DNA of 35,412 nt from RGIG8767 sp964487395 (GTDB lineage Bacteria > Bacillota > Clostridia > Lachnospirales > Lachnospiraceae), in NCBI GenBank assembly GCA_964487395.1, contig CAZAQH010000010.1:1-35412 (forward strand). Reading direction: 5' to 3'. The notes under the pieces were generated by a model. The model saw only the letters and a list, made by a program, of their open reading frames with translations, made no database searches and was not told the origin of the DNA. Positions 8,968 through 16,038 of the stretch are shown here, piece after piece. How positions within the stretch are numbered: position 1 is the first letter of the stretch; the number at the start of each line of letters is the position of its first letter. Position numbers and translations under genes: made by a program.

Positions 8968-8996
8968 AAGCATGGCATACAAATGTCATGCTTTTT
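8968..8996 (+). terminator. intrinsic terminator after the carboxypeptidase gene
   Basis: An 11-bp stem (8968-8978 with 8983-8993, one G-T wobble, loop ACAA) is followed by CTTTTTATG. It ends the operon that includes the carboxypeptidase. An in-frame ATG at 8972 lies inside this hairpin, which argues against using it as the start of the next gene. Confidence 0.75.
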
Positions 8997-9043
8997 ATGT
9001 TATAATAAACAAGAAGTTTGCAAAAAAGAAAGAAGGATTTGAC

Positions 9044-9931
9044 GTGGGAAAGGAAAGCAGGCAGAGAAATAAGGGAATTATTTTGATCGTTTGTGCAGGT
9101 TTTTTCTTTTCACTTATGACCTTTTTTGTCAAACTTTCAGGCGATTTACCGACGATGCAAAAGGCTTTTTTTCGAAATGCAGTTGCGGTTGTAGTTGCAG
9201 GAATTATGCTGATAAAAAGCAAAGAGTCTTTTGCAATAAAAAAAGGCTGTCGATTTTCTATGCTTATGCGTTGTGCATGTGGAACAGCTGGGCTTATCTG
9301 TAATTTCTATGCAATAGACCATATTCATATTGCGGATGCCAATATGCTAAATAAGTTATCTCCCTTTTTTGCGATTATTTTTTCGGGATTTATTTTACAT
9401 GAAAAAGCGAATAAAATCGAATGGAGTGCTGTAATTCTAGCATTTATAGGTGCTTTATTTATTATGAAACCTTCTTTTAATATATCTTTTTTATATGCAG
9501 TGATAGGTGTACTTGGAGGTTTGGGAGCTGGTGTGGCATATACTTTTGTCCGTGACATGGGAAAAAAAGGACAAAGTGGAACAGTAATAGTAATATATTT
9601 TGCGTTGTTCTCCTGCATTACTATATTTCCTTTTTTAATTGTTCAATATAAACCAATGTCTTTAATTCAGTTTTCTTGTTTGATGTTGGCTGGTGTTGCG
9701 GCAACAGGTGGACAGTTCTGTATTACGGCGGCATATACAAAAGCACCGGCAAGAGAGATATCAGTCTTTGATTATACGCAGGTGATTTTTGCTGCGTTGT
9801 TAGGAATCCTATTTTTGAGTGAGGTGCCGGATGGATTTAGTGTTTTGGGATATTTCATTATTATAGGGACAGCAATTGCTAAATGGGAGTATAATAGAAG
9901 AATAGACGTGAAAAAGGAACAGGTTGTATGA
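9044..9931 (+). CDS. EamA/DMT-family transporter
   Basis: A protein of about 295 residues with ten predicted transmembrane helices in two EamA repeats. The first is near IILIVCAGFFFSLMTFFVKLSG and MLNKLSPFFAIIFSGFILHEKAN. The second starts around YAVIGVLGGLGAGVAYTFVRDMG and ends FDYTQVIFAALLGILFLSEVPDG. DMT carriers move small metabolites, often outward. I chose the GTG at 9044 because AGAAGGA sits six bases before it; the frame is open back to an ATG at 8972, but that lies in the preceding terminator hairpin. A TATAAT at 9001-9006 with an upstream TG could be its -10. It overlaps the next gene by four bases, linking it to the downstream ligase pair. Confidence 0.87.
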   Translation: MGKESRQRNKGIILIVCAGFFFSLMTFFVKLSGDLPTMQKAFFRNAVAVVVAGIMLIKSKESFAIKKGCRFSMLMRCACGTAGLICNFYAIDHIHIADANMLNKLSPFFAIIFSGFILHEKANKIEWSAVILAFIGALFIMKPSFNISFLYAVIGVLGGLGAGVAYTFVRDMGKKGQSGTVIVIYFALFSCITIFPFLIVQYKPMSLIQFSCLMLAGVAATGGQFCITAAYTKAPAREISVFDYTQVIFAALLGILFLSEVPDGFSVLGYFIIIGTAIAKWEYNRRIDVKKEQVV

Positions 9932-10449
9932 GTGACCAAATACGAAAGAAAAAGACAAATAAGTTAGGAATTATACTTATTTTGGGAATTGCTTTTATAG
10001 TGGGCGTAACAGTTACGGTGTGTTTAAGAACACGTCAGCATGAGTATTATTGTGATAAATTTTTATTTCACGCAGATAGTAGAGATATTGATTTGCAGGA
10101 ACTGCATCCGGATATCATTTCGGTTGTAGAGTTGTTACCGGTAACAAACGAAAAGCTTACCATTGTTTGCAGAGTGGATGAAAGCACCAATCTACTGATG
10201 ATTTACGATTTTAAGAATAAAGAGTTTGTGTTTGAAGAATACGGAACGCAGTTTGCATGGATTCAGGATGATTATGATAGTGTTTTGTATCTAAAGGATG
10301 ATGCGGTATATAATTTAAAAAAGGACCTGATTTATCAGGTAAATGATAACGAACACATTTCGGTAATAGAGTATATAGATAAAGATTTTTATGTTACCAT
10401 TACAGATTCTAATTATGAGAATTTGAATCAGATATATGTGGAATACTAA
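9928..10449 (+). CDS. hypothetical single-pass membrane protein
   Basis: A 173-residue protein with a basic N terminus and one hydrophobic helix (about 13-32), followed by an extracytoplasmic domain rich in Asp, Tyr and beta-strand-like segments (LTIVCRVDESTNLLMIYDFKN; YLKDDAVYNLKKDL). The strand pattern suggests a small beta-propeller-like or sheet domain, but I recognise no family. The start overlaps the transporter stop as ATGA, and the gene is followed after 25 bases by the glutamate-cysteine ligase gene, so all are probably one transcript. Confidence 0.7.
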   Translation: MSDQIRKKKTNKLGIILILGIAFIVGVTVTVCLRTRQHEYYCDKFLFHADSRDIDLQELHPDIISVVELLPVTNEKLTIVCRVDESTNLLMIYDFKNKEFVFEEYGTQFAWIQDDYDSVLYLKDDAVYNLKKDLIYQVNDNEHISVIEYIDKDFYVTITDSNYENLNQIYVEY

Positions 10450-10474
10450 AAGAAAAAGATTACGGAGCAGTTGA

Positions 10475-11677
10475 ATGACTCACAACAGGGAATATAATCA
10501 GGCAAAAATGATACAGTTTTTTCAAAATGGCTGTAAGGCGGCATCACAGCCACTGCAGTTTGGATTGGAATTAGAGCATTTTGTGGTTCATAATGAATCG
10601 GGAAGAAGTCTTCCTTATAAAGGGGAACACGGAATAGAAGCATTGATGAATGAACTCAAAATATTATATTCAGATTTCTTTTACGAGCAAGGCTATTTGA
10701 TTGGCTTATCGCGAAGGGATTTGACTGTTTCACTGGAACCGGCAGCGCAGCTTGAAATCAGCATTACCCCACAGCAGGATATAGAAAAGATAGCAGAGAT
10801 TTATCAAAAGTTTTATGAAGAAATAATGTCTGTTTTGAAAACGTGGGACTGCAGACTTGTGACATTTGGCTATCAGCCCAAATCAAGAGCGGAGGAATTA
10901 GAACTGATTCCTAAAAAAAGATATGAATTTATGAATCAGTATTTTGCAGGTATTGGTGTTTATGGCTGTCAAATGATGAGAGGAACAGCAGCAACACAGG
11001 TATCAATTGATTATTATAGTGAAGAAGATTTTGGTAAAAAATATAAAGTAGCTGTAATGTTAACGAATGTTTTTGGCCGGCTTTGCTTAAACACTCCTGC
11101 ATATGAAGGAGAATTATTGCCTGATAAGTTGTTAGAAGGCGAGGTCCCAAGATTTATTATTTGGAACAGAACGGATAATAAACGCGTGGATATTGCACCA
11201 TTTCTAAAGGATGGCACAATTGATTTTAAAGGATATACAGATTTTGTAATGCAGGCACCGGTAATTGTAGAACTTCAAGATGAGTCCGAATTTTTTTCAA
11301 CAAGGACAATTGGGGAAATATGTGACGAGAGAGAATTAAGTGAAGAAGAAATAAAACATGCATTATCAATGGTATTTCCGATGATTCGCTTAAAAAACTA
11401 TATGGAAATACGTTTGGCTGACAGTATGCCGATAGATTCTGTATTATGTTACATTTTGATTATTAAAGGTTTATTTACGGATATTGATGACACACTTGCT
11501 TGTTTGCAGGATGGGGATGAATCAAAAAGCCTGTCAGATTGTATTAATGAATGTCTTGCTATCGTATATAAGCATATCAGTCCGGAGGAAACACAATATG
11601 TCATGCAATTTAAGGAGGAATTACAACATGGAACCATCCTTAAAAGAGATAGAGAAGTTATGCAAGAAGGAAATTGA
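10475..11677 (+). CDS. gshA: glutamate-cysteine ligase (GCS2 family)
   Basis: A 400-residue enzyme of the GCS2 carboxylate-amine ligase family, predicted to join the gamma-carboxyl of glutamate to cysteine using ATP. Family features are the opening FGLELEHFVV, the motif SLEPAAQLEIS around residue 85-95, and GTAATQVSIDY near residue 170, which belong to the active site of plant/actinobacterial-type ligases. The length and the cytoplasmic character fit. The start ATG is preceded by ACGGAGCAG. The last 50 bases overlap the start of the ATP-grasp gene, indicating tight coupling. The name gshA is by family. The amino-acid substrate could differ, since related enzymes accept other amines. Confidence 0.82.
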   Translation: MTHNREYNQAKMIQFFQNGCKAASQPLQFGLELEHFVVHNESGRSLPYKGEHGIEALMNELKILYSDFFYEQGYLIGLSRRDLTVSLEPAAQLEISITPQQDIEKIAEIYQKFYEEIMSVLKTWDCRLVTFGYQPKSRAEELELIPKKRYEFMNQYFAGIGVYGCQMMRGTAATQVSIDYYSEEDFGKKYKVAVMLTNVFGRLCLNTPAYEGELLPDKLLEGEVPRFIIWNRTDNKRVDIAPFLKDGTIDFKGYTDFVMQAPVIVELQDESEFFSTRTIGEICDERELSEEEIKHALSMVFPMIRLKNYMEIRLADSMPIDSVLCYILIIKGLFTDIDDTLACLQDGDESKSLSDCINECLAIVYKHISPEETQYVMQFKEELQHGTILKRDREVMQEGN

Positions 11678-12971
11678 AGATAATTATGAAGCTCATTTAA
11701 AAGGTGCACAGATTTCATTAGACTACCTTGAACATTCTACGGCCAAGTATAAGGGCAAAACAATTTATTCTCTTTATATACCCAAGATTTTCAACACGGA
11801 AAATACGAAATACTTAAAATATATTGCCGAAACAATGGTTCAAATTATGCGAAAGGTAATTGAGCGATATGTGGAGGATGAAGATTACCGGGAATTATTT
11901 GGCTTTTCTTCTCATCTGAAGGATTTAATTTCAAATGTTCCTAAATACGATAATTTACTTCCTGTTGCCAGGGTAGATATTTTTTTAAATGAAGAGGATG
12001 GGAGTTTTCAGTTCTGTGAATTTAATACAGATGGTTCGAGTGCAATGAATGAGGACCGAGAACTGTGTAAGGCATTTGAAAAAACGCAATTATATGAGTT
12101 TTTAAACAGTCAGTATGAAATGAGTTCTTTTGAATTATTTGATTCGCTGGCAAAGGCTTTTTTTGATATTTACGAGACATATGAATATAAAAAAGAAAAT
12201 CCCACTGTTGGAATTGTTGATTTTTTAGAACTTGGATGTTCGATGGAAGAATTCGAACAATTTCGTCTGAGCTTCGAAAAGGAAGGGTATCGTGCGAAAA
12301 TATGCGATATACGGGAATTTACGTTTGATGGACAGCATTTAATTGATAAAGATGGAGATTTTATTGATATTGTCTATCGAAGAGCAGTAACCTCTGATAT
12401 TTTGGAACATGAAAAACAGATAAAACCGTTTTTAAATGCAGTTATGACGCATAAAGTATGTTGTATGGGGAGTTTTTGTACACAGGTAGCGCATGACAAG
12501 TCGTTATTTTATATATTACGACATCCCAAGACAACGGTGTTTTTAACGGAGGAGGAGCGATGTTTTGTAGAAGAACACATTCCGTTTACTGTTGAATTAA
12601 CCGATAGTACCATCCGTGATTATAAGGTGCTTGAGGAAAAAGAAAAATGGTTAATTAAGCCTAAGAACTCTTATGGCGCAAGAGGTATTTTTGCGGGAGT
12701 CAATTTTTCAGGAAAAGACTGGAAAAAGGCAGTTCATGAAAATAGAAATAAGAATTATATTCTACAAAAATTCATAATGCCTTATCAGACAGAAAATATA
12801 GATTTTAGAAAAAAGAAACCTGTTTTTACAAAACACAGTAATTTAACAGGACTTTACGTATATAATGGTGTGTTTGCCGGTGTGTATTCCAGGCAGGCGA
12901 ATCATGAAATAATTTCCAGTGCATATGATGAAAATGACATTGCAACTCTTACATTAAAGGAGAGGCAGTAG
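11628..12971 (+). CDS. glutathionylspermidine synthase-like ATP-grasp ligase
   Basis: A protein of 447 residues resembling the GSP_synth ATP-grasp domain of E. coli Gss, YgiC and YjfC. Visible features are ARVDIFLNEEDGSFQFCEFNTDGSSAMNE in the N-terminal half, VYRRAVTSDIL in the middle, and the nucleotide-binding run WLIKPKNSYGARGI followed by YILQKFI. Such enzymes form an amide bond through an acyl-phosphate. I chose the ATG at 11628 because AAGGAGG lies nine bases upstream inside the preceding ligase gene; the same frame is open farther back to 11484 but that region is coding in the other frame. Its position after a gamma-glutamylcysteine-forming enzyme suggests it extends that product, possibly with an amine or amino acid other than glycine. 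No separate gshB is visible. Confidence 0.78.
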   Translation: MEPSLKEIEKLCKKEIEDNYEAHLKGAQISLDYLEHSTAKYKGKTIYSLYIPKIFNTENTKYLKYIAETMVQIMRKVIERYVEDEDYRELFGFSSHLKDLISNVPKYDNLLPVARVDIFLNEEDGSFQFCEFNTDGSSAMNEDRELCKAFEKTQLYEFLNSQYEMSSFELFDSLAKAFFDIYETYEYKKENPTVGIVDFLELGCSMEEFEQFRLSFEKEGYRAKICDIREFTFDGQHLIDKDGDFIDIVYRRAVTSDILEHEKQIKPFLNAVMTHKVCCMGSFCTQVAHDKSLFYILRHPKTTVFLTEEERCFVEEHIPFTVELTDSTIRDYKVLEEKEKWLIKPKNSYGARGIFAGVNFSGKDWKKAVHENRNKNYILQKFIMPYQTENIDFRKKKPVFTKHSNLTGLYVYNGVFAGVYSRQANHEIISSAYDENDIATLTLKERQ

Positions 12972-13035
12972 TTTAGACATAATAGAGTATAGGGATTGGT
13001 AACCGATAACTGAGTAGTAGTTTGGAGGATGAAGT

Positions 13036-13539
13036 ATGTATAAAATCAATGATATCGTAGTGTATGAAAATGGCGGAATTTGTGAAGTGGCAGATATTGG
13101 GATCCCTGAATTTATGAATACAGAAGAAGAGTATTACAAATTAAAAGCAGTTGGGCCTAAGGATAACACAATTTACGTAAAGGTAAAAAACGAGCGTACA
13201 ATGCGTTATACGATTTCCAGGGACGAAGCAGAAAATTACATTCATCAGGTAGAAGATATTGATGCTATTTATAATGAGAATAGTAAAGCCAGAGAAAAAG
13301 AGTTTTGTGATATTATTAAAGAGAGAGACTGGATAAGTTGTCTTAAAATGTACAAAGGTCTTATGATGGCAAAAAGCAAAAGACTATCTCAGGGCAAACA
13401 GTTAAATGCGAATGATGATCGCTATTTTAATCGAATTGACAAGATTATTTGTGATGAGTTTGCGGTTGCCATGAAGTTAACGGCTACTCAGGTAAGAGAG
13501 CTACTTTGCAATGCTTGTACAGCAGAATATTCTATCTGA
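13036..13539 (+). CDS. CarD/CdnL-type transcriptional regulator
   Basis: A 167-residue protein starting MYKINDIVVYENGGICEVADI, the tudor-like CarD_CdnL_TRCF domain that contacts the RNA polymerase beta subunit. A helical C-terminal domain follows (residues about 80-167: RDWISCLKMYKGLMMAKSKRL), which in CarD proteins meets promoter DNA. The family adjusts open-complex stability at many promoters, including rRNA promoters. The start has GGAGG nine bases upstream. It lies 64 bases after the ATP-grasp gene, without a terminator between, and ends with a terminator at 13593-13640. Confidence 0.9.
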   Translation: MYKINDIVVYENGGICEVADIGIPEFMNTEEEYYKLKAVGPKDNTIYVKVKNERTMRYTISRDEAENYIHQVEDIDAIYNENSKAREKEFCDIIKERDWISCLKMYKGLMMAKSKRLSQGKQLNANDDRYFNRIDKIICDEFAVAMKLTATQVRELLCNACTAEYSI

Positions 13540-13562
13540 TTTTAAATTGGCAAGATTTCCAA

Positions 13563-13575
13563 TGTAATTGCAACA
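13563..13575. repeat. TGTAATTGCAACA, outer copy of a 13-bp inverted repeat
   Basis: This 13-mer occurs again as its exact complement at 13753-13765, overlapping the stop codon of the IS30-type transposase. It also resembles the sequence at 15161-15173 at the far end of the element. It may be an IS-end-like target sequence or the true left end of the element. Confidence 0.6.
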
Positions 13576-13592
13576 TTTCATGAAAAATAAGG

Positions 13593-13640
13593 AAAATTCG
13601 ATAAATCAAGACATTGAGGTCTTGGTTTGTCGAATTTTTT
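13593..13640 (+). terminator. intrinsic terminator after the CarD gene
   Basis: A long stem pairs AAAATTCGA (13593-13601) with its complement ending near 13638, with an inner stem CAAGAC/GTCTTG, followed by a T run from 13635. It lies 53 bases after the CarD stop. Confidence 0.8.
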
Positions 13641-13730
13641 TATATTTACTTGCTGTATTTAGGGCACTTTAAAACATTATATGAATAAAAAAGTGCACCA
13701 AAAGAAACCCTTAATGGGCTTCTTTAGGTT

Positions 13731-13762
13731 AAATGCAACAGGTCATAAAGGGTGTTGCAATT
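13731..13762. repeat. inverted TGCAAC repeat at the 3' end of the transposase
   Basis: AAATGCAACA (13731-13740) and TGTTGCAATT (13753-13762) form a near-perfect 10-bp inverted repeat around a 12-nt spacer. The same arrangement, AAATGCAAC to GTTGCATTT, appears 2 kb away at 15819-15843 outside the presumed element. This suggests IS-end-like sequences on both sides of the regulator gene. Confidence 0.6.
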
Positions 13763-15086
13763 ACACTGACATTATTTTTTTATGAGAAATAAGAGAGGGC
13801 TTTAAAATAATCTTCTCTGGAGAAATGGATTCCAATCCTAATAGAATAAAGAAATCCTTTGGCAGAGTAGTCATCGCTAGTTCGTATGGTGTTTTTCCAT
13901 AGATAGATTTTCTTTTAAAACTATTGATATGGTTCATCATTAGTGATATATCTATCTGGCTGTATGATTCAAGAGAAGTTCCCTTTGGAATGATATAACG
14001 AATATATTTATGGTTGTTTTCACACTGGCCTTTTTCATCCGACCTATTTGGTTCACAAAAAAACACCTTTGTTCGCTGTCCTCCATAAATGGAACGTTCC
14101 ATTCCAATTATGTCGGTAAATTCATGACCATTTTCGGTTAAAATCAAAGGAAATACCTTTGCGAAAAGTTGTTTACCAAGAACTTCCTCTATAATATCTA
14201 GTTCCTTCACAACACATGATGCGGTATGATACTGCATAATAAAAGCCAACTGCATATGGAATGAAGGAAAATGCAAGGTCAAAAGTGTGGCATTGTCTTC
14301 TTTTTTTCCTTCAACACAATCCATTTGGATGGCAGAAACATCATTTTCGGATATGTATGCAAGATAGTCTTTATATAATCTTCCTTCTTTCAGTTTTGAG
14401 ACAAGTTCATTGTGCATTTTTCTGCTTTTTGAAGAATGCGGCTTTCTCTTAACGGCTTCTCTCAAATCTATCTTTCTTACATCTAATTCTTTTAAGTCAA
14501 TAAGTCTTCGTAGCGTAGATTCACTGATAGGGAGTTTATCTCCTAAGAGCTGTTTTATATGGTAAGGGGATAACCCATTTTTTATTAATGGGGTTACTAA
14601 TTCATTAATCAATGATATTTCCTCATAAGTAAGATTAAATCCATTACGACGCCCAATAAGGACTTCCCGGTATTCTTTATTGGCAAGCCCACCACGATAA
14701 TAAACTTTTCCATAACTGCAATTAGCATTTTTACTGCAACCATTACATACATAGGGTGACTGTTGCAGGTGATCACATAATGCTTTCGTGTAATCGGGAC
14801 AGTACTTGCTGCATACGTTACATTTATAGCATTTATGAAAACAATTATTACTCGTACATACATTAGTATGTTTACATTCACTTCTTAAAATGCAGTCATT
14901 ACTGCGTGCATGCTGTACTTGTGTATGGTTCTTGATTTCTCGAAGTATTGTAGAAGGAGAACATTTCAACTCCTTTGCAATGGCTCGAATAGATTGATGG
15001 TAATTAAGCATTGTTTCAATTCGAATACGGTCATCTCGAGTTAAGTGTTTACGAGTTATTTTGTTCTTTGCAATTGTTTTTTTCAT
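13761..15086 (-). CDS. IS30-family transposase
   Basis: A 441-residue DDE transposase. The N terminus (KHLTRDDRIRIETMLNYHQSIRAIAKELKCSPSTILREI) is the helix-turn-helix typical of IS30. A Cys-rich segment follows (about 65-125), as in many clostridial IS30 relatives. The catalytic core shows IQMDCVEGKK (first Asp), LILTENGHEF and DEKGQCENNHKYIR (catalytic Glu). The second acidic position is usually Asp (TDNG/TDRG) but here reads Glu. I chose the ATG at 15086 because AAAGGAG lies just upstream; the frame runs open 23 codons farther without a ribosome site. The stop codon lies within a TGTAATTGCAACA inverted-repeat copy. The gene is otherwise intact. Confidence 0.88.
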   Translation of the reverse strand: MKKTIAKNKITRKHLTRDDRIRIETMLNYHQSIRAIAKELKCSPSTILREIKNHTQVQHARSNDCILRSECKHTNVCTSNNCFHKCYKCNVCSKYCPDYTKALCDHLQQSPYVCNGCSKNANCSYGKVYYRGGLANKEYREVLIGRRNGFNLTYEEISLINELVTPLIKNGLSPYHIKQLLGDKLPISESTLRRLIDLKELDVRKIDLREAVKRKPHSSKSRKMHNELVSKLKEGRLYKDYLAYISENDVSAIQMDCVEGKKEDNATLLTLHFPSFHMQLAFIMQYHTASCVVKELDIIEEVLGKQLFAKVFPLILTENGHEFTDIIGMERSIYGGQRTKVFFCEPNRSDEKGQCENNHKYIRYIIPKGTSLESYSQIDISLMMNHINSFKRKSIYGKTPYELAMTTLPKDFFILLGLESISPEKIILKPSLISHKKIMSV

Positions 15087-15116
15087 GGAACTCCTTTCTC
15101 CTGTTGAGGGAAAGAA

Positions 15117-15142
15117 AAAGTGCATCCCGAAGGGTGCACTTA
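15117..15142 (-). terminator. hairpin upstream of the transposase, facing inward
   Basis: AAGTGCATCCC (15118-15128) pairs with GGGTGCACTT (15132-15141) with a one-base bulge. On the minus strand it is followed by TTTTTCTTT. It sits between the right IS end and the transposase start, where it would stop transcription entering from outside, a common self-limiting feature of insertion sequences. Confidence 0.6.
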
Positions 15143-15160
15143 ACAAGACCATCAATTTTT

Positions 15161-15457
15161 CTATTGCATTACACTATCACATTTGGTATAGTGTACATAT
15201 AAAAGAAAAGATTGAGGGTTTCCCTCGGTAGTGGACACTGATGTAAAAGTTTGACGGCTCATAGCATCGGTGTCTTTTTCTGTTTTACGAACACAAAAGT
15301 ATGTTCTTATTAAGATTTTATCATATAATAAAATAATGACAATCATTAAAATTAAGGCTATTGGTAACATTGGGAACCAATGTCTTTTTTTTGCGTTAAA
15401 AATGTGAGAATTGATATTAAAAATGTGATAAAGTATAGACGAAAAAACGTATTTCAT
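15161..15457 (-). CDS. doubtful small membrane protein, 3' end inside the IS end
   Basis: An open frame of 98 codons with one strongly hydrophobic segment (MLPIALILMIVIILLYDKIL, about 30-49) flanked by basic residues. There is no Shine-Dalgarno before the ATG. A minus-strand hairpin (GAGGG/CCCTC) followed by a T-rich stretch lies at about 15203-15227 within the frame. The last codons and stop lie in the presumed right end of the IS element, so the C terminus may be an artefact of the insertion. It is divergent from the XRE regulator and could be its truncated partner, or not a gene at all. Apart from this frame the stretch 15087-15519 holds only the hairpins and repeats listed. Confidence 0.22.
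   Translation of the reverse strand: MKYVFSSILYHIFNINSHIFNAKKRHWFPMLPIALILMIVIILLYDKILIRTYFCVRKTEKDTDAMSRQTFTSVSTTEGNPQSFLLYVHYTKCDSVMQ
15170..15195. repeat. inverted repeat across the right IS boundary
   Basis: TACACTAT (15170-15177) and ATAGTGTA (15188-15195) are exact inverse copies with a 10-nt spacer. One arm lies in the presumed IS end and the other outside it, consistent with insertion next to an end-like sequence or with an incorrectly placed boundary. Confidence 0.5.
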
Positions 15458-15474
15458 ATAAAATAATCCTTATC

Positions 15475-15500
15475 AACTATACGACTACAGTAGTATAGTT
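15475..15500. promoter_or_regulatory. candidate operator of the XRE regulator
   Basis: A 26-bp imperfect palindrome with perfect outer arms AACTATAC (15475-15482) and GTATAGTT (15493-15500) and partial inner symmetry ACTAC/GTAGT. It lies 20 bases before the start of the small XRE gene and near the start of the divergent doubtful frame, the usual place for an autoregulatory site. The link to the regulator is inferred from position. Confidence 0.5.
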
Positions 15501-15519
15501 TATTTTCAGAGGGGATTGT

Positions 15520-15720
15520 ATGAAGACAAATTTGCAGCGAATTCGAGAAGAACATAGATATAGTCAACGCCAACTATCAATACTAGCTGATGTGAATCTA
15601 CGTACAATTCAGGCATATGAACAAAGGAAGAAAAATATTAATCACGCACAGGCAGGTACTTTATTACGGATATCAAAAAAGTTAAAATGTAGCATAGAGG
15701 AACTATTAGAACAAGTATAA
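15520..15720 (+). CDS. small XRE-family HTH transcriptional regulator
   Basis: A 66-residue protein that is essentially one Cro/C1 helix-turn-helix domain: LQRIREEHRYSQRQLSILADVNLRTIQAYEQRKKNINHAQ, then a closing helix LRISKKLKCSIEELLEQV. It lacks any sensor or oligomerisation extension. The start follows GAGGGGATT. Such solo regulators often control mobile or toxin-antitoxin loci, but no recognisable toxin is adjacent. The gene sits between the IS30 element and a cluster of TGCAAC repeats and has its own terminator (15746-15784). Confidence 0.85.
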   Translation: MKTNLQRIREEHRYSQRQLSILADVNLRTIQAYEQRKKNINHAQAGTLLRISKKLKCSIEELLEQV

Positions 15721-15745
15721 TTTTTTTGTCATAGAAAATAAAATC

Positions 15746-15784
15746 AAAAGACATTATTTACATTTAGTAAGTGGTGTCTTTTTG
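15746..15784 (+). terminator. terminator after the XRE gene
   Basis: AAAAGACA (15746-15753) pairs with TGTCTTTT (15775-15782), with an inner TTAC/GTAA pairing, and runs into TTTTTG. Confidence 0.6.
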
Positions 15785-15843
15785 TCAAGGTAAATGCAAT
15801 ATTTTATACCGTCAAGGTAAATGCAACGGAAGGGGTTGCATTT
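15784..15843. repeat. tandem GTCAAGGTAAATGCAA copies and an inverted TGCAAC repeat
   Basis: GTCAAGGTAAATGCAA occurs at 15784-15799 and again at 15811-15826 (27-base period). The second copy opens an inverted repeat, AAATGCAAC (15819-15827) with GTTGCATTT (15835-15843). It resembles the left flank of the IS30 gene (13727-13762). The 15721-16038 gap otherwise holds the XRE terminator and the cold-shock promoter and leader. Confidence 0.65.
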
Positions 15844-15895
15844 AATTTAAAAAATCACCTGATTTTAAATTGTATAACAAAAAGTAAATATAGTA

Positions 15896-15924
15896 TTGAC
15901 AAAAGAAAATTTACATGTTATTCT
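15896..15924 (+). promoter_or_regulatory. sigma-A promoter of the cold-shock gene
   Basis: TTGACA (15896-15901) and TATTCT (15919-15924) are separated by exactly 17 bases, giving a start near 15931 and a leader of about 108 nt before the cold-shock start codon. Confidence 0.75.
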
Positions 15925-15950
15925 TTCTTTTAGAAATCATAAGAATTTTA

Positions 15951-16013
15951 AAGCTGACCGGGTTATCAAGTCATTTTGAAATGATTTGTAGACGGATCGG
16001 CTTTTTTGTTTTT
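15951..16013 (+). terminator. terminator-like hairpin in the cold-shock leader
   Basis: AAGCTGACCG (15951-15960) pairs with CGGATCGGCTT (15993-16003) with one bulged A and one wobble. An inner stem TCATTT/AAATGA (15971-15984) closes the top. TTTTTTG and TTTTTGG follow. It lies between the promoter and the ribosome site, so it must act as an attenuator, a cold-responsive structure or the end of a roughly 75-nt small RNA. Confidence 0.65.
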
Positions 16014-16038
16014 GGTTCAAAATGAAGGAGGTACTGAA

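Larger units (their letters stand above)
13727..15177. mobile_element. IS30-family insertion sequence, approximate limits
   Basis: The transposase gene (13761-15086, minus) is flanked by related sequences. On the left (plus strand, from 13731) is AAATGCAACAGG; on the right, read inward on the minus strand, is GTGTAATGCAATAG. They share AATGCAA and a following AG, as a weak terminal inverted repeat would. A hairpin at 13701-13725 lies just beyond the left limit and a protective hairpin at 15118-15141 precedes the transposase. The ends are not certain: a stronger 13-bp match at 13563 could put the left end farther out, and no clean target duplication is apparent. A single copy of the element is visible here. 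Confidence 0.65.

Noticed and set aside
8972..9043. Upstream ATG as start of the EamA transporter
   Set aside because: The ATG lies inside a terminator hairpin and lacks a ribosome site; GTG at 9044 has one.
9146..9618. Minus-strand frames inside the EamA gene
   Set aside because: They are shadows of a clear transporter gene, without ribosome sites or recognisable domains.
11484..11627. Long N-terminal extension of the ATP-grasp ligase
   Set aside because: This stretch is coding for the glutamate-cysteine ligase in another frame; a strong ribosome site precedes the ATG at 11628.
13540..15900. CRISPR array suggested by repeated TGCAAC sequences
   Set aside because: The copies are irregular in spacing and orientation and lack unique equal-length spacers.
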